Source of the DNA: Endozoicomonas sp. 4G
GTDB taxonomy: Bacteria > Pseudomonadota > Gammaproteobacteria > Pseudomonadales > Endozoicomonadaceae
Length of the DNA: 64,000 bases
Direction of reading: 5' to 3'
Assembly: GCF_023822025.1 (NCBI RefSeq)
Contig: NZ_CP082909.1
Location: 1,292,001-1,356,000 of the forward strand
The notes under the pieces are model-generated. The model had not been told where the DNA came from, made no database searches, and saw nothing but the letters and a program-made list of their open reading frames with translations. How positions within the stretch are numbered: position 1 is the stretch's first letter; every line of letters starts with the position of its first letter. A program made the position numbers and the translations under genes. This document shows positions 1-6,563 of this stretch, piece by piece.

Positions 1-72
1 AGTGCCCTTGGAACTTTGAGCAAGTCATAGAATATTCCCAGTCTGTTTTAAAATAACAGCGGAGGAAATATT

Positions 73-234
73 GTGAATAACTTATACGATAAAAGGGATG
101 CGATAAAAGGGACACCCTTATGCTGCTCAGGATGGGTGGAGTTGAAGGGAGACTGGCACGGTCTTTATTGTTGGTTCGGAGTTTGCATCCTTCGACCGTA
201 CATCCTGAGCGGAGTCGAAGGATGTGGACTCTGA
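73..234 (+). pseudogene. Truncated 5' end of a DUF29-like gene running into repeat DNA
   Basis: A GTG at 73 follows a good ribosome-binding site (GGAGG at 61-65) and opens a reading frame that starts VNNLYDKRD. This resembles the first residues of the DUF29 gene at 1672 (MNSLYETDY). After about eight codons the frame enters the REP-like and palindromic repeats and stops at 234 without further protein similarity. The likely history is a second DUF29 gene whose body was replaced by repeat DNA. The match is short, so this is a weak call. Confidence 0.3.
105..121 (+). repeat. REP-like half-site (AAAAGGGACACCCTTAT)
   Basis: One of several copies of an A-rich GGACACCCTTAT sequence in the first 6.4 kb. 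Other copies lie at 1402-1423, 4375-4400 and 6296-6340. One copy lies directly upstream of a RAYT transposase remnant, which suggests these are its REP-type recognition repeats. This copy lacks the second hairpin arm. Confidence 0.5.
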
Positions 235-252
235 ACTAACAAAGACTGTGCC
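155..252. repeat. Large imperfect palindrome of a dispersed repeat
   Basis: GGCACGGTC at 155 begins an arm that is mirrored by an arm ending GTGCC at 248-252, giving an inverted repeat of about 100 bp. It contains CCTGAGCGGAGTCGAAGG, the core of a dispersed repeat also found at 16966-17060 and 38936-38953. Between this repeat and the gene at 387 there is only further repeat sequence. Confidence 0.6.
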
Positions 253-358
253 AACCACCCTTCGACTCCGCTCAGGGTGAACGGAGTTTGGGTGCCATTG
301 ATAATCTGGTGCGTGGTAACGAGGAGTGTATGGATATCAGAGCTTGGCTGCACTAGAA
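253..358. repeat. Dispersed intergenic repeat unit
   Basis: This unit starts with CCTTCGACTCCGCTCAGG and runs through a stretch reading TGGTAACGAGGAG and GGATATCAGAGCTTGG. Related sequence is found at 38931-39030, and its second half at 26645-26690. It ends about 30 bp before the XRE antitoxin gene. No coding potential is seen. Confidence 0.6.
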
Positions 359-386
359 GTACGGGGTATCCAGTTGAGGAAAAACG

Positions 387-716
387 ATGAACATACCTAC
401 TGACGTTCAGATTATTACCCATTCCGATAAACCAGCTTTTGCTGTCGTGCCCTATGACCAATGGTTGCAACTCACTGGCCAGGACACTGAAGTCTATTTC
501 CCTCATGAAGTGGTGGGCTTTCAGTTACAGGGTTATAGTCTGATTGCTGCATGGCGCAAGTATAAAAAACTGAGCCAGGTACAACTGGCTGACCAGCTGG
601 GTATCAGTCAATCCGCTATGGCCCAAATTGAAAACACGGAATCAAAGCCAACGGATCGAACTTTGAGCCGTGTGGCGCAAGCTTTGGGTATCACTGTTAA
701 GCACTTGCAAGACTGA
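387..716 (+). CDS. Orphan XRE-type antitoxin-like regulator
   Basis: The 109-residue protein has an N-terminal segment resembling YefM/Phd-like antitoxin leaders (IITHSDKPAFAVVPYDQW). It is followed by a helix-turn-helix of the Cro/CI type at about residues 50-105 (KLSQVQLADQLGISQSAMAQIEN). Such proteins are normally the second gene after a RelE/HigB-type toxin, binding DNA and neutralising the toxin. No toxin frame lies upstream, where only repeats are found, so the partner appears lost. The ribosome-binding region GTTGAGGAAAAACG before the ATG is almost identical to that of the unrelated DUF29 gene at 1672. It could instead be a solitary repressor. Confidence 0.75.
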   Translation: MNIPTDVQIITHSDKPAFAVVPYDQWLQLTGQDTEVYFPHEVVGFQLQGYSLIAAWRKYKKLSQVQLADQLGISQSAMAQIENTESKPTDRTLSRVAQALGITVKHLQD

Positions 717-869
717 TTGAGAAAATTATCGGCTCTTTTGGTCAGTTAAGGGTGGTTGGCACGTTCTTCGTTGTTTTGGCTGCCAATACAGGGTATTTTT
801 TGTAGCTATTTGCTGCAATGGTAGCATTATGCTACTTTCATAAAGTGATTATCAATTGGGGATTTTTTT

Positions 870-1103
870 ATGGCTTCTGCACCATTGAGATTAAATGAAG
901 AGTTAGTCCGAAAAGCTGCTATTGTTGGTTCGGCGATGAGTAGAACCCCACCCAAGCAAATAGAGCATTGGGCGAAAATTGGGAAAATCCTGGAAGAAAA
1001 TCCCGACTTAACTTATTCCTTTGTTGAGAGGATACTGATCGCAAAGGCAGAAATGGACTCTGGGGAGGTTGTTGATTACGATTTTATGGACGACCAACAA
1101 TGA
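870..1103 (+). CDS. ParD-like antitoxin
   Basis: This 77-residue protein resembles the ParD_like antitoxin family: an N-terminal strand (APLRLNEELVRKAA) and helices forming a ribbon-helix-helix-like fold, with the characteristic RTPPKQIEHWAKIGK stretch and an acidic tail. It is expected to bind its own promoter and neutralise the RelE/ParE-family toxin that follows, whose ATG overlaps its stop by 4 bp (1100-1103). Overlap and order (antitoxin first) are typical of type II modules and imply coupled translation. The start is preceded by a weak GGGGAT site. Upstream DNA at 717-869 contains no other gene. Confidence 0.85.
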   Translation: MASAPLRLNEELVRKAAIVGSAMSRTPPKQIEHWAKIGKILEENPDLTYSFVERILIAKAEMDSGEVVDYDFMDDQQ

Positions 1104-1384
1104 AGGTTGTAGCAACAAAATCTTTCATTAAATCAAAGAAAAAACTACATAAAAACCAAATCATTGATTTAAACAAAGCTGTAAAAAAGATAATCGCCAA
1201 CCCACTCATCGGAGAGAGAAAGAAATATGACCTTGATTTTTTGAGGGTCTACAAATTTAAAATGGCTAAGCAATTAACTTTACTCGCATACAGCTACAGC
1301 GAAAATTCCTTGATTCTTACTCTGATTGATTTTGGCGCACACGAAAATTTTTATCAGAGATTGCAGAGAAAAAATATGAATTAA
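1100..1384 (+). CDS. RelE/ParE-family toxin
   Basis: A 94-residue basic protein, rich in lysine at the N-terminus (MKVVATKSFIKSKKKLHKNQ). It has the usual RelE/ParE pattern: two helices, then a sheet ending in LLAYSYSENSLILTLIDFGAHENFY. RelE-type members cleave mRNA on the ribosome and ParE-type members attack gyrase; which applies here cannot be read from sequence. It overlaps the upstream ParD-like gene by 4 bp, so the two form one operon. A REP-like copy starts 18 bp after its stop. Confidence 0.8.
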   Translation: MKVVATKSFIKSKKKLHKNQIIDLNKAVKKIIANPLIGERKKYDLDFLRVYKFKMAKQLTLLAYSYSENSLILTLIDFGAHENFYQRLQRKNMN

Positions 1385-1401
1385 GGAAATCCCTGAGAAA
1401 T

Positions 1402-1423
1402 AAAAGGACACCCTTATATTTGA
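1402..1423 (+). repeat. REP-like copy upstream of RAYT remnant
   Basis: AAAAGGACACCCTTATATTT lies about 65 bp before the start of the RAYT-like fragment at 1487, the position expected of the terminal repeat associated with such a transposase. The rest of 1385-1486 shows no gene. Confidence 0.55.
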
Positions 1424-1486
1424 TAAACAAACCAGCTTGTCTATTTTTTCCCTGTCGCTGATTTTTTAGTTCCGGCAGGAGAGATT

Positions 1487-1627
1487 ATGACCCGTGCGCG
1501 AAGTTCACTGATCGACCCAGGTTCGACACCTTATTATCACTGTATAGATCGATGCGTACGCAGAGCGTATTTGTGTGGAGAGGATCATAATTCATTTTGC
1601 ATCCTTTCTGTTATTTGCCTACAGTAG
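1487..1627 (+). pseudogene. N-terminal remnant of a REP-associated tyrosine transposase (RAYT)
   Basis: An ATG at 1487 opens a frame reading [18 protein letters not shown], then [15 protein letters not shown]. This is the recognisable N-terminus of the TnpA-REP/RAYT (Y1-transposase-like) proteins, which usually begin with TPYYHC-x-RCVRRAFLCG. The frame stops after 46 codons at 1627, before the HUH and tyrosine catalytic motifs, so it cannot be active. It sits among several REP-like hairpins, which such enzymes are known to mobilise. The recognition is from memory of the family, and no close alternative is known to me. Confidence 0.7.
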
Positions 1628-1671
1628 TAGGGCAATGGAGTATTAACAGGGTATCAAGTTGAGGTAAAACG

Positions 1672-2178
1672 ATGAATAGCTTATATGAGACTGACTATCA
1701 TCAATGGCTAACCAATCAGGTAGCTTTGCTGAGAAACCATGACTTTGACCAGCTGGATTTAGAGAATTTGTTGGAGGATTTGGAGTTGGGTATTAAGCAA
1801 GACCTTCGAGAGTTAGAAAGTTTTTTGGTTAATCTCATACTCCATTTGCTTAAAATGGATTACCAGACAACGGTTTTGAGAGACAGTGTGGCTACCGAAA
1901 GAGTTATTAAAGGTTGGGCTGAAAGTGTATTTAATGCAAGGTATGGAGTTAATAAAATAATAGAAAAAAACCACAGCTTAGCACCGAGAATCGAAGATGT
2001 TTTAAAAGACTCTTACTATGAGGCAAAAAAGAAAGCTATTGAAGCTATGAACTTTTATGTTAATGCCAATCAAAGGCTTAACGAAAGTAGCTTTCCAGAT
2101 ACTTGTCCGTGGTCTTACGAGCAAATGATGACTGATGACTGGTATCCACTGAACGGAGTCGATCTTTTTCACAGTTAA
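1672..2178 (+). CDS. DUF29 family protein
   Basis: The 168-residue protein begins MNSLYETDYHQWLTNQV and continues with the helical pattern of DUF29 proteins (LLEDLELGIKQDLRELESFLVNLILHLLKMDYQ). The biochemical role of this family is unknown. It is often multi-copy in cyanobacteria and in genomes rich in mobile DNA. The start is supported by GTTGAGG ten bases upstream. That leader (1651-1676) is nearly identical to the one before the XRE gene at 387, and a truncated second DUF29 start may lie at 73. It stands alone between the RAYT remnant and HicAB. Confidence 0.8.
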   Translation: MNSLYETDYHQWLTNQVALLRNHDFDQLDLENLLEDLELGIKQDLRELESFLVNLILHLLKMDYQTTVLRDSVATERVIKGWAESVFNARYGVNKIIEKNHSLAPRIEDVLKDSYYEAKKKAIEAMNFYVNANQRLNESSFPDTCPWSYEQMMTDDWYPLNGVDLFHS

Positions 2179-2234
2179 ACTTTAAACAGCCTGCCAGAAC
2201 GCTAACCCGATTTAGGCCTTGGCAGGCAGAGCGG

Positions 2235-2567
2235 TTAAATTTGAGAGGCATTACCAAGAACTTCAGAAGCCCACTGGTTAAGACTTTTGCCTTTGGCTTC
2301 AGCAGCAGTGGCAGCAGCAGCATGAACTTCAGGACTAATCCGTAGCATAAGATTGCCTGAGTATGGCCTTTGAGCTGGACGGCCCGTTTTCTCACTGATG
2401 GCAATATATTCATCAACTGCCGTATGGAACGCAGTTTCCAGTTCATCGACGGTAGAGCCGTGAAAACCAACAATATCTTTTATGCCAGCCAGATGACCGA
2501 CAAAGATGCGATCTTCGTTATCGTACTCAACTCTGGCAATGTAATCCCCGTATTTCATCATATTCAT
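2235..2567 (-). CDS. hicB: HicB antitoxin
   Basis: This 110-residue protein has the degraded RNase-H-like HicB fold at residues 5-65 (YIARVEYDNEDRIFVGHLAG and the FHGSTVDELETAFHTAVDEY helix). A C-terminal ribbon-helix-helix DNA-binding segment follows (LMLRISPEVHAAAATAAEAK, then SLNQWASEVL). HicB binds and blocks HicA and represses the operon. Its start overlaps the end of hicA by 4 bp (2564-2567). The gene order, toxin before antitoxin, is the usual one for hicAB. Confidence 0.92.
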   Translation of the reverse strand: MNMMKYGDYIARVEYDNEDRIFVGHLAGIKDIVGFHGSTVDELETAFHTAVDEYIAISEKTGRPAQRPYSGNLMLRISPEVHAAAATAAEAKGKSLNQWASEVLGNASQI

Positions 2568-2818
2568 AGTGTGATCCCTGCTTGTTCCAGAAAGCGTCGA
2601 GCATCTTTGATACGATATCTTAACGATGCTCCATCTGGATGTGGTCTGTGGAAGTCAGCACGTACGTCGTTGAGCACAAAGCTGACTGAAGAACCGCCTT
2701 TGGTTGTACGTTCAGCCCCTAATGACAGAAATAACGCTTCGACCCTGCGCCACTCAATATTGCCATTGATTGGGTTAGCAAAGATGGCCTTTAGTGTTTT
2801 TTTGCTTGCATTATTCAT
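2564..2818 (-). CDS. hicA: HicA mRNA-interferase toxin
   Basis: An 84-residue protein with the double-stranded-RNA-binding-like HicA fold. It shows the IEWRRVEALFLSLGAE helix, the GGSSVSFVLNDVRADFHRPH segment carrying the histidine characteristic of HicA toxins, and the YRIKDARRFLEQAGI C-terminal helix. HicA cleaves mRNA and is neutralised by the overlapping hicB product. A promoter-like pair, TTGCAA and TATCAT, lies directly upstream. It would place the transcript start within a few bases of the ATG, suggesting a leaderless or near-leaderless message. Confidence 0.92.
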   Translation of the reverse strand: MNNASKKTLKAIFANPINGNIEWRRVEALFLSLGAERTTKGGSSVSFVLNDVRADFHRPHPDGASLRYRIKDARRFLEQAGITL

Positions 2819-2826
2819 AATGGGGA

Positions 2827-2854
2827 ATGATAGCTAAATGTGCAATCATTGCAA
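2827..2854 (-). promoter_or_regulatory. Predicted hicAB promoter with overlapping palindrome
   Basis: On the minus strand TTGCAA (2849-2854) and TATCAT (2827-2832) are separated by 16 bp. The near-perfect palindrome TGCAATCATTGCA at 2841-2853 overlaps the -35 box and spacer, where the HicB or HicAB complex could act as an autorepressor. Confidence 0.5.
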
Positions 2855-2962
2855 AATTTATTGATACCACATCGTTCCAGTGAGAGGCCGCCCCGATAGT
2901 TCCTTCCATGGTCAGGGCTAAAAATTCAGGCGATGCGGTATGATGCAGTATTTACTTTTATA

Positions 2963-3003
2963 CGTACGCAACTAAAATAAAGCGTACATACCCAACTAAA
3001 ATA
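2963..3003 (+). promoter_or_regulatory. Direct repeats ahead of Phd/PIN operon, possible operator
   Basis: CAACTAAAATA occurs twice, at 2969-2979 and 2993-3003, each preceded by CGTACG or CGTACA. The 24-bp spacing and position, ending 8 bp before the antitoxin ATG, suit an autoregulatory operator for a Phd-type antitoxin. Confidence 0.45.
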
Positions 3004-3011
3004 GGTTCAAC

Positions 3012-3278
3012 ATGGCAAATCAGCAGAATGGACAAGAGCCCATCAATCTGACCAATCTCAGGAAAAACATCTACGCCATCTTTGACGAGATTATAAAAAC
3101 AGGACAATCCGTAGCCGTTGATCGTGGTGGTGTCAGCTTGACAATCAGCCTGACGAACAAAGGCTCTAAGCTGGACAGGTTGGAAAGTATGGGCGAGCAA
3201 TCCATAATCATTGGCAATGAGGACGGGTTAGAGAATGAATCAGTGTTTGATTGGGAGCCTGACAATGGTTTTAATTGA
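3012..3278 (+). CDS. Phd/YefM-like antitoxin
   Basis: This 88-residue protein has the Phd-type N-terminal arrangement: INLTNLRKNIYAIFDEIIKT, a short helix-turn-helix-like dimerisation domain, then SVAVDRGGVSLTISL. A flexible acidic tail (NEDGLENESVFDWEPD) is likely to wrap the toxin. It overlaps the PIN toxin that follows by 14 bp, indicating an operon and coupled translation. Repeated sequence immediately upstream may be its operator. The family call rests on pattern and on the neighbouring PIN protein. Confidence 0.75.
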   Translation: MANQQNGQEPINLTNLRKNIYAIFDEIIKTGQSVAVDRGGVSLTISLTNKGSKLDRLESMGEQSIIIGNEDGLENESVFDWEPDNGFN

Positions 3279-3639
3279 TACTCACATAGCCGTCTTTTTA
3301 CAGGGCAGGCAAGTCCGAAAGCTCTCTCCTAAAGTCAAAGTCATGCTGGATAATAACGACATCGTGCTGCCGGAAATGTCCAGGCTTGAACTTCAGTACT
3401 TGAATGAGATTGGCCGAATTACTGAGACTCCGAACAATATTATTCAATTTCTTTATACCGAAATTGGACTCACCGTGTCGAAAACCCCCATGTCGAGACT
3501 GGTGGATGAGGGCATTCTGCTGCCCTGGACACGAGATCCTTTTGATCGACTTATTTGTGCTGATGCTCAGGTACAGAATATCCCACTAATCACCCATGAT
3601 CAGAAAATTCTGGATCATTTACCTCAGGCTTGCCGCTGA
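3265..3639 (+). CDS. PIN-domain ribonuclease toxin (VapC-like)
   Basis: With the start placed at 3265 the protein is 124 residues and begins MVLIDTHIAVFLQGR, which puts the first catalytic aspartate where PIN toxins have it. Further acidic residues follow at LELQYLNEIG, DPFDRLICADAQ and ITHDQKIL, completing the four-residue metal site. PIN toxins cleave tRNA or rRNA. An in-frame ATG at 3235 would add ten residues before the conserved strand and is less likely. The preceding Phd-like gene overlaps by 14 bp. Confidence 0.85.
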   Translation: MVLIDTHIAVFLQGRQVRKLSPKVKVMLDNNDIVLPEMSRLELQYLNEIGRITETPNNIIQFLYTEIGLTVSKTPMSRLVDEGILLPWTRDPFDRLICADAQVQNIPLITHDQKILDHLPQACR

Positions 3640-3737
3640 AGGCCGAGCCAAATGAAATCACGCTATGCGTGGGAATACATACGGCGGGCTGGGCACACTC
3701 CGATGTAATGGCATGGGAGCGAGTTGATACCAAATAA

Positions 3738-4019
3738 TTAGTCTGTTGGAAATTTTTGTTTTTGATGCAGAACACGCATAACGCGGATATTCTTATTGTC
3801 GATGTAGTAAGAAACAATCATTGATACTTCTGGAATGATTAATAAACGCCCACGAATGCCATCACGCTCAACACCCATATAGGGTTGCTCTAGCAAATTC
3901 TCAACTTTAGCTTCAATAACTTCATCAGTCTTTTCAGCAGCTATGGGGTTAAATTCGTAAATAAACTCAAAGATTTTTTCTCTATCATTTAATGACTCCA
4001 CTTCCCAATAAATCATCAA
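3738..4019 (-). CDS. RelE/ParE-family toxin
   Basis: A 93-residue protein with ParE/RelE features: a helical first half (SLNDREKIFEFIYEFNPIAAEKTDEVIEAK written in part), ENLLEQPYMGVERDGIRGR, and a closing sheet with VSYYIDNKNIRVMRVLHQKQKFP. RVLHxxQ near the end is typical of the ParE group. It follows the RelB-like antitoxin with a 4-bp overlap (4016-4019). The region 3640-3737 between this toxin and the PIN gene shows no gene. Confidence 0.85.
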   Translation of the reverse strand: MMIYWEVESLNDREKIFEFIYEFNPIAAEKTDEVIEAKVENLLEQPYMGVERDGIRGRLLIIPEVSMIVSYYIDNKNIRVMRVLHQKQKFPTD

Positions 4020-4300
4020 CGATAACCTCGCTTACGAATTTTCGCCTTGCGTTTTATCATTTCATTTTTGGCCGCGTCATGCTCTATAAAATTGGATTTA
4101 TGAGAATCAAGTTTCTCAAAAGCCAAGTTGACTTGTTCCGTTAACCAAGCTTCTTGCGATAATATTTTTCTCTGCTGATCAGCAAGTTGTTCTGTAAGTT
4201 CTCGGCAGGCATCGCTAATAGTTCGCCCTTGGCTTTCAGTCATCTGTTGAGCCAACCTTTTCGTTTCTTCATCGACTCGAAATTGTATTCTGGTTTCCAT
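4016..4300 (-). CDS. RelB/DinJ-like antitoxin
   Basis: The start at 4300 gives a 94-residue protein beginning METRIQFRVDEETKRLAQQM, a ribbon-helix-helix DNA-binding start of the RelB/DinJ type. An AAGGAG site lies 8 bp before this ATG. An upstream in-frame start at 4429 would add 43 unrelated residues and lacks support. The C-terminal half is helical and basic (SHKSNFIEHDAAKNEMIKRK) and should contact the toxin. The pair 4300-3738 forms one type II module transcribed leftward. Confidence 0.8.
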   Translation of the reverse strand: METRIQFRVDEETKRLAQQMTESQGRTISDACRELTEQLADQQRKILSQEAWLTEQVNLAFEKLDSHKSNFIEHDAAKNEMIKRKAKIRKRGYR

Positions 4301-4371
4301 AACATAACTCCTTTCTCTGTGTGTACGTATGTTAGCACGCAAAGGTGCAGTGAACAAAGAAAAGCAAGAAA

Positions 4372-4449
4372 AAAAGGACACCCTCAAGAAAAAAAGGACA
4401 CCCTTATATTTACCCCTTTTAAGTACCAAGTAAGTGTGGATGTCTTTTT
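4372..4449. repeat. REP-like hairpin, left side of the kinase/HIRAN module
   Basis: Two AAAAGGACACCCT copies (from 4372 and 4392) are followed at 4441-4449 by TGTCTTTTT, nearly the complement of the second arm. The internal sequence TACCCCTTTTAAGTACC is shared with the copy at 6325-6386. The remaining DNA to 4578 has no recognisable gene. Confidence 0.6.
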
Positions 4450-4578
4450 AAGTAATAAGTAAGAAATCATCAAAAATCAGCAACTGGCCCAACTGCTAGA
4501 ATTGCTCCTACCCATGCTGATGAATGGCTAAGTCACCATCAAATAATCTAATCTCACAAGAAAATCAGGAACTCCGGC

Positions 4579-5412
4579 GTGAAAACACCCTATCAAATCA
4601 TTGAGATCAGGGAAGAGGTGGACTCTCCCGAGGATCTCGGTACCAAAGAAAAATTCTGGTATACCTGGCAGGGACAGAAATGGCTGTTTAAAAAGTCACG
4701 CCCGCTAACGGGGGAACACTGGTCGGAGAAAGTGGCAGAACAACTATGCCAGAAGCTGGGCATCCCTCACACGACCTATGAGTTGGCGAGTTTTCAGGGC
4801 AATGTTGGTGTCACCTGCCCAAGCATTATTAAGGATCGTAGCGGTTGGCGGATGACGCTGGGTAACCAGCTGTTAATGTCCAGTGACAATACTTACCCTG
4901 GCAATGAGCAGAAGCGGTTTGTCCGGGTCAGGGAGCATACTGTGGCCAGGGTGATGGGCATTCTTGAAACTGCAAAAAGTGGTATTCTTCCGCCCTTTCA
5001 AGGAAAATTCCCTGAGTTTATGGACGCGGCGGGCGTGTTTACTGGCTACCTTATGCTGGATGCGCTGATCAGCAATCAGGATCGGCATCACGAAAACTGG
5101 GCAGTATTGCTGGATGATGGCACCGGAAAAAAGTACCTTTGCCCAACGTATGATCACGCTTCCAGTCTTGGCTGCACAGAACGGGATGCAACACGACAGC
5201 AGCGCCTGACCACAAAGGATCCGGGCTTTTCCGTTGCGGCATACGTAAAAAAAGCCGGTTGCGCACTCTATAAGTCCAAAGCCGACAAGAAACCATTGAA
5301 AACCATAGATGCTTTTATGATTGCCAGTGAAATACACCCCCGGGCTGGAGAGTTCTGGCTGAATAAACTTAGCCTGCTGGACGAGGCCGAAACAGGTCAG
5401 CTGCTTCAGTGA
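4579..5412 (+). CDS. HipA/CtkA-like serine/threonine kinase, kinase core only
   Basis: This 277-residue protein is the kinase part of the HipA superfamily. FWYTWQGQKWLFKKSRP near residues 26-42 supplies the ATP-anchoring lysine. NQDRHHENW at 166-174 is the catalytic loop with Asp168 and Asn173, and YDHASSLG at 191-198 carries the metal-binding Asp192. The N-terminal subdomain of classical HipA is missing and instead appears encoded in the next gene. HipA kinases phosphorylate translation factors such as aminoacyl-tRNA synthetases; the close CtkA group includes secreted kinases, so a host target cannot be excluded. The start is GTG at 4579. No HipB-like regulator is adjacent. Confidence 0.8.
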   Translation: MKTPYQIIEIREEVDSPEDLGTKEKFWYTWQGQKWLFKKSRPLTGEHWSEKVAEQLCQKLGIPHTTYELASFQGNVGVTCPSIIKDRSGWRMTLGNQLLMSSDNTYPGNEQKRFVRVREHTVARVMGILETAKSGILPPFQGKFPEFMDAAGVFTGYLMLDALISNQDRHHENWAVLLDDGTGKKYLCPTYDHASSLGCTERDATRQQRLTTKDPGFSVAAYVKKAGCALYKSKADKKPLKTIDAFMIASEIHPRAGEFWLNKLSLLDEAETGQLLQ

Positions 5413-5489
5413 GTACCAGAGGAGATAACAACCCCCACAGCCATTCAATTTGCGGAACAAATGATTCTGGAAAATAGAAGGAGCCTACT

Positions 5490-6239
5490 ATGCATTCAAA
5501 AGTAAACAGCGTATTTTTAGCCTGGCAGGACCCGTTAAAAAGGGAGTGGCACCCGGTAGGCAAGCTGACCCGGCACGGTGATCATTACCAGTTTCAATAC
5601 ACTCGGGGAGCAGGCCAAAGCAAACGGTTTACACCGTTTACCGGTATGGAGGATTTAACCAAGGTTTATCAGTCTGAGCAGTTGTTCCCGCTGTTTGCCA
5701 ACCGACTGTTATCAGAACGTCGGCCTGAGTATAAGCTGCTATTATCCTGGCTGGGTATCGAGGGGCAGCATTGCCCGTTGCTTATTCTGGCCAAAACCGG
5801 TGGATTTAAAAATACTGATAATTTGCAGGTTTTCCCTGAGGTGCAGCAGAACACGACGGGGTCCTTTGAATTCGATTTTTTTGTTCATGGTGTACGCTAT
5901 GTTTCGGACTCCGCCCGAGCCCGGATTAAAACGTTGCAGTCGGGCGATCCGCTGCTACTGATGCAGGATTTTCAGAACCCGAAAGACCCGATGGCCCTTG
6001 TTATTCGTACCAACGAAGCACCGGAGATCGTTGGTTATTGCCCAAGATATCTGGCGAAAGGCATTCATCAATTGATGACTCAGGAAGCTGACCTCACGCT
6101 TGTGGTTAAACGGGCTAATGACGATGCGCCTTTGTACTATCAGCTGATGTGCACACTGACCGTCAAGACAGAAGATGCAAAATCACAGTGTGAACTTTTT
6201 GATGATGAAGCGTTTAAACCATTCTGCCCCACCTTATAG
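5490..6239 (+). CDS. HipS-like subdomain fused to a HIRAN domain
   Basis: Residues about 7-90 of this 249-residue protein resemble the HipA N-terminal subdomain (VGKLTRHGDHYQFQYTRGA, then QSEQLFPLFANRLLSERRPE). In HipBST systems that subdomain is a separate protein that controls the kinase. Residues about 128-190 look like a HIRAN domain (FFVHGVRYVSD, QDFQNPKDPMALVI, IVGYCPRYLAKG), a fold that recognises DNA 3' ends in other proteins. It lies 77 bp after the kinase gene on the same strand with GAAGGAG before its ATG. It is probably the kinase's control partner, possibly DNA-damage responsive. That role is inferred. Confidence 0.7.
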   Translation: MHSKVNSVFLAWQDPLKREWHPVGKLTRHGDHYQFQYTRGAGQSKRFTPFTGMEDLTKVYQSEQLFPLFANRLLSERRPEYKLLLSWLGIEGQHCPLLILAKTGGFKNTDNLQVFPEVQQNTTGSFEFDFFVHGVRYVSDSARARIKTLQSGDPLLLMQDFQNPKDPMALVIRTNEAPEIVGYCPRYLAKGIHQLMTQEADLTLVVKRANDDAPLYYQLMCTLTVKTEDAKSQCELFDDEAFKPFCPTL

Positions 6240-6256
6240 CTCGTTTCCGGGTTCCA

Positions 6257-6274
6257 GAGGCTGTCGCAAAGCTC
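6257..6274. repeat. Single terminal repeat of a MITE-like element
   Basis: GAGGCTGTCGCAAAGCTC matches, with one change, the terminal inverted repeat of the small element at 26553-26640. No partner end is found nearby, so this is a solo end. Confidence 0.5.
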
Positions 6275-6324
6275 TGGTACCCATGCTCAAAAATAAAAGG
6301 GCATCCTTATATTTGACAACGAAA

Positions 6325-6386
6325 AAAAGGACACCCTTGTATTTACCCCTTTTAAGTACCCTTTAAGTAAGTGTGGATGTCCTTTT
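6325..6386. repeat. REP-like hairpin, right side of the kinase/HIRAN module
   Basis: AAAAGGACA at 6325-6333 pairs perfectly with TGTCCTTTT at 6378-6386. A further half copy precedes it from 6296. The internal TACCCCTTTTAAGTACC is the same as in the element at 4392-4449, so the kinase/HIRAN operon is bracketed by two related hairpins in the same orientation. The rest of 6240-6530 shows no gene. Confidence 0.65.
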
Positions 6387-6530
6387 AAGCTTTCCTTTTA
6401 AGCTTGGATAGGCGGTTCAAAATCTGGATAAGTATATCCTCAACTTTATAAGGAAGAAGGATGTTGCCAGCATTGCGAGGGCTAGCAAGATAGATATAAA
6501 AAACTGGTCTAAGCTTTACCGCTTACTATC

Positions 6531-6558
6531 TTGTCAATTACTTTTTTGTATATACAAT
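6531..6558 (+). promoter_or_regulatory. Predicted brnA promoter
   Basis: TTGTCA (6531-6536) and TACAAT (6553-6558) are 16 bp apart and match sigma-70 boxes well. The -10 ends 5 bp before the likely ATG at 6564, so the message would be leaderless or nearly so. Confidence 0.45.
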
Positions 6559-6563
6559 CTGAT

